Positions 1-6,864 of a stretch of DNA of 64,000 nt are shown piece by piece. This stretch comes from UBA5072 sp963822145 (GTDB lineage: Bacteria > Bacteroidota > Bacteroidia > Bacteroidales > UBA10428), in assembly GCA_963822145.1 (NCBI GenBank), contig CAWGGG010000002.1, forward strand, positions 372,001 through 436,000. The letters are read 5' to 3'. Within the stretch, counting starts at the first letter, position 1, and every line of letters begins with the position of its first letter. Made by a program: the position numbers and the translations under genes. The notes under the pieces are model-generated. The model made no database searches. It was not told where the DNA came from and was given only the letters and a program-made list of their open reading frames with translations.

Positions 1-754
1 GCATGGATTCCGTCACCTCGTCGGCGATGAAATTCAGCAGCGGTTCGAGCACTTCGCGGTCGTCGACATTTGAATGCCGGTGCAGCGTGACCACGGCATA
101 GGGCCCCGACAGGATTTCGGAGATCCGGGAGCCCTTTTCGGCATCGGTGCTGTTGTAAGTAAGGATATCCTTTATGTTGATCCCCGAAGCCTTCTGGCGG
201 TTGGCTTCCAGGGTGTCGATCATGATGTTGCCCACGAATTTTATCTTTTCTTCGGGCACACCTTCACGGCGCAGGTTCTCGTCCGAGATCCTGTCGGGTG
301 TCAGCAGCAGGTCCGACAGCCGGTCGGTCACCAGCCGGTTGATCTCCTCGGGCATCGACAGGTCGCCCGACCGCAGTCCCGCCTCTATATGGCAGCACTT
401 CACGTTTTCCTTCTTGGCCGTGATGGAGCAGGCCAGCGTGGCGTTCACATCGCCCACCACCACCACCCAATGCGGCTTGATGTAATGGAGGACCTTTTCA
501 AAAGCCATCATCGTGCGGCCCACCTGTTCGGCATGTGTGCCCGAGCCGACCTCGAGGTTGAAATCGGGCAGCGGGATGTTCAGGTCCTTGAAAAAAGCTT
601 CGGAAAGGCGGATGTCATAGTGTTGTCCCGTATGCACAAGGATATGCTCGATGGGGCGGTCGGGACGCGCCTCGTTGTGGTTCTGAATGGCGGCCACCAG
701 GGGGGCGATCTTCATGAAGTTGGGACGGGCGCCGACGACGGAGATGATTTTCAT
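1..754 (-). CDS. wecB: UDP-N-acetylglucosamine 2-epimerase (3' end beyond the window)
   Basis: Reversibly converts UDP-GlcNAc to UDP-ManNAc in the cytoplasm, for surface polysaccharide synthesis. The N-terminal about 250 residues are present and read leftward off the window edge. The start at 754 gives MKIISVVGARPNFMKIAPL, the family's Rossmann-type opening. Further landmarks are HTGQHYD, VVGDVNATLACS, HIEAGLRSG followed by a PEEINRL-type stretch, FVGNIMIDTL and VTLHRHSNVD. These glycosyltransferase-B-fold signatures leave little doubt about the family. The missing part should be about 120-130 residues. No partner gene of a polysaccharide locus is visible, since the locus would continue to the left. 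Confidence 0.93.
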   Translation of the reverse strand, partial: MKIISVVGARPNFMKIAPLVAAIQNHNEARPDRPIEHILVHTGQHYDIRLSEAFFKDLNIPLPDFNLEVGSGTHAEQVGRTMMAFEKVLHYIKPHWVVVVGDVNATLACSITAKKENVKCCHIEAGLRSGDLSMPEEINRLVTDRLSDLLLTPDRISDENLRREGVPEEKIKFVGNIMIDTLEANRQKASGINIKDILTYNSTDAEKGSRISEILSGPYAVVTLHRHSNVDDREVLEPLLNFIADEVTESM

Positions 755-1099
755 TGTAGTATGATGGAATTAGGAGGAGAATGAATAATAGTGAAAAATG
801 AAAAGTGAAAAGTTAAAAGTTTTAAGCAAAGAGTAAATATAGCAATTAGCAGTTATTGATGATGCTTAAATTGACCAGAAGGGTTATTTTGAAGGGCAAT
901 ATCGGCTTTGGGACGGGGAAGAAGGAGCCTCAATGTTCGGCTTAGGCTTATGCCTGAGCCGAATCTATCTCTTCAGGCTTTGCCTGAAATGCTTGTCCTG
1001 TAAATGAATTATTCCCGTTGTTTCAGGCGAAGCCTGCCACCATAGGTCCAGCTTAGGTACAACCTAAGCTGAACGGAGCTCAGCCTGCCACCAACTGTT
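755..1099. repeat. Intergenic stretch with four consecutive palindromic hairpins
   Basis: No gene is seen here. The first 180 bases are A+T-rich. Then come four short inverted repeats in a row. The first, 936-963, has 12-base arms and a 4-base loop with one G-U-compatible mismatch. The second is 972-988 (TTCAGGC-TTT-GCCTGAA), the third 1024-1036 (CAGGC-GAA-GCCTG), and the fourth 1049-1071 (CAGCTTAGG-5 nt-CCTAAGCTG). All share the core AGGC/GCCT. They look like members of a REP-type palindrome family rather than one terminator, as none is followed by a T-run. Confidence 0.6.
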
Positions 1100-1123
1100 T
1101 CACTGTTTCACTGTTTCACTGTT
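1095..1123. repeat. 8-bp tandem repeat CTGTTTCA straddling the end of the YjgA-like gene
   Basis: Three perfect copies of CTGTTTCA plus a partial one. On the minus strand the repeat supplies the last codons and the stop of the gene that follows (residues SETVKQ), so the array crosses a coding boundary. Confidence 0.75.
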
Positions 1124-1561
1124 CGTTTTCACTGTATCATGATTGATCAGCACCAGCACCGCAAATCCGACGGCGGCACCAACGATATAATACACGAAAT
1201 CCAGCGGGTTGAAGCTGTTGCCCAGCAGGTAGAGGAAGATTTTCGAGCGGGTGAGCTCGAGGAGGAAGGGAAACCGGAAGTACTGGACGCATTCGAGGAG
1301 GCTGGTGAGTGAGAATGCCAGCAGGGTCGACTGCCAGGCCTTCAGTCTGCTGAAAACCAGTGAAATGAGCAGGGCGCCGAACAGAACGTAAAGGATGCCG
1401 CCGATATGGCTGTTGATGATCATCTGGTATTGCCCCTGGTATTCTTTGGTATATAAGGCTGTAATGAGAACCAGCACCATCAGGGCGATTTTCAGGGCAC
1501 GTCCCTGGTTGCGGCCGGCAAACAGGGTGATCCGCGGCGGAATCAGCAGAATGCGTTTCAT
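1100..1561 (-). CDS. Small polytopic membrane protein, DUF2809/YjgA-like (VanZ-like)
   Basis: Protein of about 153 residues with roughly four hydrophobic helices. It carries the pattern ECVQYF and later NPLDFVYYIVGAAVGF. This matches the small integral membrane family labelled DUF2809 or YjgA-like and resembles VanZ-type proteins; no function is established. The start MKRILLIPP at 1561 is preferred over an in-frame ATG at 1609, because a TAnnTTTG promoter word (1607-1614) would place the transcript start near 1603. The C-terminus (TNSETVKQ) is written by an 8-bp tandem repeat, so the tail is probably not ancestral. Confidence 0.6.
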   Translation of the reverse strand: MKRILLIPPRITLFAGRNQGRALKIALMVLVLITALYTKEYQGQYQMIINSHIGGILYVLFGALLISLVFSRLKAWQSTLLAFSLTSLLECVQYFRFPFLLELTRSKIFLYLLGNSFNPLDFVYYIVGAAVGFAVLVLINHDTVKTNSETVKQ

Positions 1562-1606
1562 GAGAGATTGTAAGTAACAGGTGGTTAGGACAGGTAAATA
1601 ACGGTG

Positions 1607-1614
1607 CAAAGATA
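1607..1614 (-). promoter_or_regulatory. -7 promoter element (TATCTTTG)
   Basis: Exact match to the Bacteroidota TAnnTTTG word, 45 bases before the preferred start of the YjgA-like gene. No clear -33 TTTG is seen, because the upstream bases belong to a tandem array. Confidence 0.45.
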
Positions 1615-1623
1615 AGGAAAATT

Positions 1624-1699
1624 GTTGTGATGGTTGTGATGGTTGTGATGGTTGTGATGGTTGTGATGGTTGTGATGGTTGTGATGGTTGTGATGGTTA
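1624..1699. repeat. 9-bp minisatellite (TTGTGATGG), left arm of four-helix module 1
   Basis: About eight uninterrupted copies of TTGTGATGG. The array ends exactly at the stop codon (1697-1699) of the four-helix-bundle gene. An array of the inverted sequence (CCATCACAACAACCACAAC type) lies on the gene's other side at 2111-2155. Confidence 0.9.
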
Positions 1700-2074
1700 G
1701 GTACGCCAGTGATTTTCGACATACGTTATAAAATTGTGAATTTTTGATCCGAGTTTATCCAGTTCGGAGGCTATTATTTTCCAGCCTTCATCTGCATGAA
1801 CCTGATGCAAGAATTCTGCCTGTGATAAAGCTTCCAGGGATGAAGCATGGGCATAAACGAGGAACTTTATAAAGTCATTTTTATATTTTCTACGGCCATA
1901 ACCTTCGACGATGGCATCTTTAATTCCCTGGGAGGATCTTCTTATCTGACTGCCGGCTTCAAATTTATCCTGAGAAGGTAATTCCAATGATTTTGTGTAA
2001 ATCTTTACCGCCAGGTCTGAAGATATCCGATAAATCTCCAGATCTCTAAAACTCAAAACCTTTTCTGTTTCCAT
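1697..2074 (-). CDS. Four-helix-bundle protein, S23/IVS-encoded family (module 1)
   Basis: 125 residues, predicted all-helical. It has the layout of the S23 (23S rRNA intervening-sequence) protein family: LSFRDLEIYRISSDLAVKIY, then QIRRSSQGIKDAIVEGYGR, then DFIKFLVYAHASSLEAL. This family also includes the Avd subunit of diversity-generating retroelements, but no reverse transcriptase or variable repeat is seen here. It is the most divergent of the intact copies in the window; the usual SIPANIAEG is replaced by GIKDAIVEG. The gene sits between inverted minisatellite arms (1624-1699 and 2111-2155). The molecular function of free-standing members is unknown. Confidence 0.8.
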   Translation of the reverse strand: METEKVLSFRDLEIYRISSDLAVKIYTKSLELPSQDKFEAGSQIRRSSQGIKDAIVEGYGRRKYKNDFIKFLVYAHASSLEALSQAEFLHQVHADEGWKIIASELDKLGSKIHNFITYVENHWRT

Positions 2075-2110
2075 AATCCTGAATTTCTAATAACATTTCA
2101 TTACCGTTAA

Positions 2111-2155
2111 CCATCACAACAACCACAACCCACAACAATCACAACCCACAACAAT
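2111..2155. repeat. Right (inverted) minisatellite arm of module 1
   Basis: Repeats of the CCACAACAA/ATCACAAC type, the complement of the TTGTGATGG/GGTTGTTG units in the left arm. The two arms could pair as the stem of a long stem-loop carrying the gene. Confidence 0.75.
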
Positions 2156-2241
2156 AAATTAACAAAATTCTTCCACGCCACTCTGTTTACCATGAACATA
2201 TTACTATCAAAATTCTACCTTTACTGTTTTATTGACACATT

Positions 2242-3462
2242 ATGCAACCTGCCAAAGAGATCATCCTGCTCAACATCTCCGGTCCCGACAGGCCGGGGAT
2301 CACTGCCGCCCTGATGCAAATCCTGGCGCAGTATCATGTATCGGTTCTGGATATCGGCCAGGCCGTCATCCACGATGAACTGGCCCTGGGCATCCTGTTC
2401 GAAGTCCCGGAAGCCTCCGAATCCTCGCCTGTGCTCAAGGACCTGCTGTTCCACTCTTACGAGCTCGGCGTGAATGCCAAATTCACCCCCATATCGCTCG
2501 ACAATTACGAGGACTGGGTGAAGCTGCAGGGCAAGGAGCGCTACATAGTCACCCTCATTGCCCGTATGATCAATTCCCATCACATTGCCCGGGTCACGGA
2601 TATCATCCGCAAGCAGCACCTGAACATCGACATCATCAACCGCCTCAGCGGCCGGCCGTCGCTTCAGGAAAAGGATCCCTCCCCCATTGCCTGCGTGGAA
2701 TTTTCGGTGCGCGGCACACCCCGTGACAAGGAAATGATGCGCCGCGAATTCCTCGACGCCTCGCGTGAAACGGAGATCGACATTGCCTTCCAGGAAGACA
2801 ACATCTATCGCCGCAACCGCCGGCTGGTATGCTTCGATATGGATTCCACACTGATCCAGGCAGAGATGATCGTGGAACTGGCCAAGGTCCATGGGGTGGG
2901 CGACAAAGTGCATGAGATCACTGAATCGGCCATGCGCGGCGAGATTGATTTTAAAGAAAGCTTCCGGCAGCGGATTGCCCTGCTGAAGGGTCTCGATGAA
3001 AGCGTGATGAAGCAGGTGGCCTATCACATGCCCATTACCGAAGGCGCGGCCAAGCTCACCGGCACCCTCAAGAAATACGGGTTCAAGACCGCCATCCTCT
3101 CGGGAGGCTTCACCTATTTCGGCCGTTTCCTGCAGCATGAACTGGATATCGACTATGTGTTCGCCAACGAGCTCGAGATCGTCAACGGCAAGCTCACCGG
3201 CAATTATGTGGGCGATATCGTCGACGGGCAGAAAAAGGCGGAATTGCTTAAAAACCTGGCATTCAAGGAAGGCATTCACCTCGAACAGGTGGTTGCCGTG
3301 GGCGACGGGGCCAACGACCTGCCCATGCTGAACCTGGCCGGACTGGGTATCGCCTTCCACGCCAAGCCCAAAGTGAAGGAAACTGCCCGGCAGGCGATCT
3401 CGACGATCGGGCTGGATGCTATTTTGTATCTGATGGGGTTCAGGGATCGGGAGTTGAAGTAG
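2242..3462 (+). CDS. serB: Phosphoserine phosphatase with two N-terminal ACT domains
   Basis: Last step of L-serine synthesis: O-phospho-L-serine to L-serine and phosphate, in the cytosol. 406 residues. An ACT domain begins at LLNISGPDRPGITAAL (about 8-75) and a second ACT-like unit follows near 100-175. The HAD catalytic domain has CFDMDSTLIQAEM (nucleophile Asp near 198 and DxDxT), the LSGG motif near 283, and VGDGANDLPM near 352 for Mg2+ binding. All catalytic motifs are intact. The ACT domains suggest control by serine or another amino acid. The stop codon runs directly into an inverted GTGACTGG minisatellite. Confidence 0.95.
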   Translation: MQPAKEIILLNISGPDRPGITAALMQILAQYHVSVLDIGQAVIHDELALGILFEVPEASESSPVLKDLLFHSYELGVNAKFTPISLDNYEDWVKLQGKERYIVTLIARMINSHHIARVTDIIRKQHLNIDIINRLSGRPSLQEKDPSPIACVEFSVRGTPRDKEMMRREFLDASRETEIDIAFQEDNIYRRNRRLVCFDMDSTLIQAEMIVELAKVHGVGDKVHEITESAMRGEIDFKESFRQRIALLKGLDESVMKQVAYHMPITEGAAKLTGTLKKYGFKTAILSGGFTYFGRFLQHELDIDYVFANELEIVNGKLTGNYVGDIVDGQKKAELLKNLAFKEGIHLEQVVAVGDGANDLPMLNLAGLGIAFHAKPKVKETARQAISTIGLDAILYLMGFRDRELK

Positions 3463-3545
3463 TGACTGGTGACTGGTAACTGGTGACTGGTGACTAGTGA
3501 CTGGTTGTGCGTCACCAGTCACCAGTCACCAGTAACCAGTCACTC
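3462..3545. repeat. Inverted minisatellite hairpin without gene (GTGACTGG units)
   Basis: The left arm 3462-3504 carries GTGACTGG/TAACTGG units and begins at the serB stop codon. After an 8-base spacer, the right arm 3513-3545 is the complementary CACCAGTCAC type. The arms could fold into a long imperfect stem. A close relative with the same unit lies at 54749-54824. Confidence 0.9.
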
Positions 3546-3579
3546 CTATTAATAACTTTAATTCTAGAATTGATTATTT

Positions 3580-4173
3580 ATGTTCAGTGGTATCGTAGAA
3601 GAAGCCGCCCGCGTGGTGGCCCTTAAGAAAGAGCAGGGGAACCTGCACATTACGCTCACCTGCTCCTTTGTGCACGAGCTGAAGATCGACCAGAGCGTGT
3701 CGCACAACGGCGTTTGCCTCACCGTGGTTAAGAAGACCGGCGACACCTATACCGTGACAGCCATCCGCGAGACACTCGAGAAATCGAACCTCGGCCTCCT
3801 GCAGGTGGGTTCGGAGGTGAACCTCGAACGCAGCATGAAGCTCGACGGCAGGCTCGACGGCCACATCGTGCAGGGTCACGTGGACCAGACCGCTGTATGC
3901 ACCGCTGTTGCCGAAGCAGCCGGAAGCTGGTACTATACCTTCGGGTACGATCCGGCCCGTGATGATTACATGACCGTGGAAAAAGGCTCGGTGTGCGTGA
4001 ACGGCGTGAGCCTCACCGTGGTGAACTCGAAGGACAAATCGTTCCAGGTGGCCATCATCCCCTATACCTACGAGCACACCAATTTCCACGAGTTCAAAGT
4101 GGGTACCGTGGTAAACCTCGAGTTTGATATCATCGGGAAGTATATTGCGAAGATAGTCAGGCAGATGAGGTAA
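3580..4173 (+). CDS. ribE: Riboflavin synthase, alpha chain
   Basis: Dismutates two 6,7-dimethyl-8-ribityllumazine molecules to riboflavin and a pyrimidinedione. 197 residues in the normal two-repeat form. The first lumazine-binding repeat starts MFSGIVEEAARV with VSHNGVCLTVV near residue 45; the second starts near 90 with DGHIVQGHVDQ and has VCVNGVSLTVVN near 138. The C-terminal helix (NLEFDIIGKYIAKIVRQ) is the trimerisation helix. It stands alone, downstream of serB and the inverted repeat, with no other rib gene nearby. Confidence 0.95.
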   Translation: MFSGIVEEAARVVALKKEQGNLHITLTCSFVHELKIDQSVSHNGVCLTVVKKTGDTYTVTAIRETLEKSNLGLLQVGSEVNLERSMKLDGRLDGHIVQGHVDQTAVCTAVAEAAGSWYYTFGYDPARDDYMTVEKGSVCVNGVSLTVVNSKDKSFQVAIIPYTYEHTNFHEFKVGTVVNLEFDIIGKYIAKIVRQMR

Positions 4174-4197
4174 ATGAAAAACGAAAGACTGCAAGAC

Positions 4198-5257
4198 TTA
4201 ATCTTTAATGCATCTGACGTTTAAGCCCTGCGTGAAGCCGGAGGGGAAGCGGTAAATCCAATAGGAATAGCGCTCGAGTGACCTGTAATATGCCCCGCTC
4301 CAAAGCTGGGTTTCTGTTGATGTCCACCAGGAAGCACGGGAACCCTCGTTCATATAGGTATCGTAGTATAATAAAGAATGCGCTCGCCTCCCGGAAGGGC
4401 CGTAAATCCGCTTTCATTGGTTCCGCTGACATTACATCCTGGTACCAGTTCATGGTTCCGGTTTCCTTTAGTTTAACAGCTTCTATTCCCCGCCATTCCA
4501 GTTCATCGGCTTCTTCCTGCGTCATTCCGAGTTCCATTTCCAGTACTTTCCATTCCCCGTCGGAGGGCACGTGCCAGCCCGAAGGACACAGTTTGCCTGT
4601 ATTCACGGTAAACCAGTTGTAGTAGGCGCCATAAATGTTTTTGAATACTGCTTCATTGTCCTCGTACCAGCAATAACCGGGGGTTTGAAGCGAACTCCAG
4701 GCAGTATCGCCGGTGACCAGGGGAATTTCCGTCTGGTCGTTATACCGGGTGGTCCTGAGATTTTCCGCCATCCAGGTCTGGCTTCCGATCCCGATTGTTT
4801 TATAGACATTGCCATCCACATCGGCAACAGCGTCATAAACCAGGTCGCTGTTAAAAGTGATGGTTGCCGCTGCCGGTTCGGTTTTGAAAGTCATCTCGTC
4901 ACCGTATCCCACGCCGGCTTTGTTTCTGGCGTAAGCGCTCACATAATAGGTTGTATTCGGCTTCAAGCCATGCAGGGTGGCGTAGTATTGAAACGGAATT
5001 TCACCCCCCGTGGTGAAGTTCCTGTCGGCTGCAGGAGGGGAAACCGTATCCCAGCAGACGCCAAAATCCGTTACCGGACCGGATCCCACGGCAACCACAT
5101 ATCCGCCGCACACGGCAGAAGTTCTCCGCACTTGCTGGACCTCATAGGTAATCAGTATGGGAAGGGCCCCTTCCTCTTTTTCTTCCTTTTTACAGCCTGC
5201 CGTAAGCATTACCAGCAGGATGAAACAGGAAACCGGCAGCCGGATCGGATGATGCAT
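4198..5257 (-). pseudogene. FISUMP-domain lipoprotein, frameshifted
   Basis: Reads from MHHPIRLPVSCFILLVMLTAGC, a lipoprotein signal with lipobox LTAGC, through a fibronectin-like section (TYYVSAYARN). It then enters a Fibrobacter succinogenes major paralogous (FISUMP) domain with DVDGNVYKTIGIGSQTWMAENL and LCPSGWHVPSDGEWK. Near 4430 the frame is lost after NWYQDVMS. The expected continuation (GTNESGFTALPGG ... WWTSTE ... GLNVRCIKD, stop at 4198) is present in the next frame, so one base is missing or two are extra. Without the shift the product would be about 350 residues, anchored in the envelope. The next gene (5268-6324) is a close paralogue with its own, different shift. Sequencing error cannot be excluded. 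Confidence 0.8.
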
Positions 5258-5267
5258 AGCGTTTTGT

Positions 5268-6324
5268 TTAATCTTTGATGCATCTGACGTTAAAGCCGGA
5301 GTCAAGTTCACGGGTATCGCGGAATATTATGGGCTGAAGATCCATCAGCCAGCGGGAGACCCCATAATCGTAGTCGAAGTATCGGGTGGAAGTCCACCAG
5401 AAGGAAACATAGCCTTCCCCGCCGATGTTCCCCCCGTCATATCCCATGCGAAACCCGCCCGGAAGCGCCGTAAAACCGCTTTCGTTTGTGCCGGCGATAT
5501 TGTCACCGGGGTACCAGTTGTGGGTCCCTGTTTCCTTGATTTTCAACACCTTCGTTCGTTCCGCGCCATGCCCACGAATCAGCACTTTCCTGCGACATGC
5601 CCAGGTGCATTTCGAGGGTCTTCCATTCCTCATCGGAGGGCACATGCCAGCCTGAAGGACAGAGCTTGCCCGTGTTCACCGTATACCAGTTGTAGTAAGC
5701 GCCATAAAAGTCCTTATAGACAGCCTCATTGTTCTCATACCAGCAATAGGCGGGAGAACGCATCAGCTCCCATTCGGTGCCGCCGGTGACCAGGGGAATT
5801 TCCGTATCATCATTGAAACGGGTGGTTTTGAGGTTTTCCGCCATCCAGGTCTGGCTCCCCAGTTCGATGGTTTTATAGACATTGCCCTCCACGTCGGAAA
5901 CCGATCCATACACAGAGGCCGGATTAAATACCACTGTAAAGCCGGCCGGCAGGGTCGTGAACTTTCTGACTTTCCCGTAACCCACGCCTTCGAGGCTGCT
6001 GGCATACGCCCTGACGTAATAGGTGGTGGCCGGGAGCAATCCCTGCAGGGTGTATTTGAATTCCGGTCTCCAGGCATCCGCCAGTACAAAATTGTCTTCG
6101 AGCGTCGGGGAGCCGCTGGTGTTCCAGCAAAAACCCGCGGCAAGCAGCGATTTATATTTTGAGGTGTCAATGGAACCTGAACATTCCACAGAAGTTCTTC
6201 TGACGGGTCCCAATTCATTGGTGACCACCACCGGAGAACCATTGTCATCGTCCTTTTCACAGGCTCCCGTGAGGAAAGCAATCAGGATGAACAGGGAAAC
6301 AGGAAACCAGAGGAAGTGCTTCAT
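5268..6324 (-). pseudogene. FISUMP-domain lipoprotein, second copy, frameshifted
   Basis: Starts MKHFLWFPVSLFILIAFLTGAC (lipobox LTGAC) at 6324. The middle has a fibronectin-like TTYYVRAYASS segment followed by VEGNVYKTIELGSQTWMAENLKTTRFND and LCPSGWHVPSDEEWKTLEMHLGM. The frame breaks near 5550 after WAWRGTNEG. The correct continuation (LKIKETGTHNWYPGDNIAGTNESGF ... WWTSTRYFDYDYG ... GFNVRCIKD, stop at 5268) lies one frame over. It is followed after 10 bases by its broken paralogue. FISUMP domains are thought to be secreted or surface modules; no activity can be assigned. Confidence 0.8.
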
Positions 6325-6528
6325 GGCTGAGAGGTTAAGGGTATGGAATGTGCCTTGCAAGGTACAACAATTTCTGAAGCGTGTTGGTAGTAAGGGTTTA
6401 AATTTTGAGGGACAAGGGACAAGGGACGAGGGACGAGGGACAAGGGACAAGGGACAAGGGACAAGTAAAGCCGGTAATCGGTGATCGGTATTGATGTTGT
6501 GATTGTTGTGATTGTTGTGATTGCCAAA

Positions 6529-6590
6529 TCAGCCATTTCGATTTGATAATGATTTGATAAGGCCAGTCAGCATCCTGATGATTTCTTCCA
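6529..6590 (-). pseudogene. Remnant of a four-helix-bundle (S23) gene, module 2
   Basis: The minus strand encodes EEIIRMLTGLIKSLSNRNG and a stop. This matches the C-terminus of the intact copies at 11476-11841 (EEIIRMLAGLIKSLSIRDNE) and 21028-21393. The rest of the gene is missing. The fragment is flanked by TTGTGATTG units on the left (6493-6522) and complementary CCACAACAA units on the right (6723-6752). It is therefore the same architecture with the gene mostly deleted. Confidence 0.75.
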
Positions 6591-6674
6591 AATCCCCCCC
6601 GCTGGGCTTAGTTTTCATAACTACGCCTACATTGAAACGCAGTCTGCGAAGGCCATTTGTTGGTAGGGTTTATA

Positions 6675-6698
6675 AGGCGTAGTCTGGAGACTACGCCT
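6675..6698. repeat. Perfect palindrome (11-bp arms, GG centre)
   Basis: AGGCGTAGTCT and its complement are separated by GG. A partial relative (ACTACGCCTA) lies at about 6621-6630. No T-run follows. It may be a REP-type element related to the AGGC/GCCT hairpins at 936-1071. Confidence 0.6.
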
Positions 6699-6809
6699 AG
6701 CTGATGGTTGTGATGGTTAGCGACCACAACAACCACAACAACCACAACAATCCTTACCTTCCCCATTCATAATTCATCATTCATAATTCATAATTCCTCA
6801 TATTTCTTC

Positions 6810-6817
6810 TATATTTG
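6810..6817 (+). promoter_or_regulatory. -7 promoter element (TATATTTG) of ileS
   Basis: Exact TAnnTTTG match 47 bases before the ileS ATG. No convincing -33 TTTG at the usual spacing. Confidence 0.45.
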
Positions 6818-6864
6818 TACTCCTTTTTTACTATGGAGGATACATTGTAATTGCTTGATATATA

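Larger units (their letters stand above)
6325..6864. repeat. 540-bp intergenic repeat mosaic between FISUMP genes and ileS
   Basis: No intact gene. In order: a GGGACAAGG/GGGACGAGG minisatellite (about 6409-6466); a TTGTGATTG array (6493-6522); the 3' remnant of a four-helix-bundle gene (6529-6590); a palindrome AGGCGTAGTCT-GG-AGACTACGCCT (6675-6698); a short GGTTGTGAT stretch; an inverted CCACAACAA array (6723-6752); and A+T-rich DNA with the ileS promoter word. Confidence 0.8.

Noticed and set aside
1697..2074. Four-helix-bundle genes as Avd of a diversity-generating retroelement
   Set aside because: No reverse transcriptase, template repeat or variable repeat was seen near any copy; the family assignment stands but a DGR does not.
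2221..3522. 433-codon open frame opposite serB
   Set aside because: Antisense shadow; no family motifs, while serB motifs are complete. Caused by codon bias in G+C-rich DNA.
4198..6324. Programmed ribosomal frameshifting in the FISUMP genes
   Set aside because: No slippery heptamer with downstream pseudoknot is apparent at either break, and the two breaks are at different domain positions.
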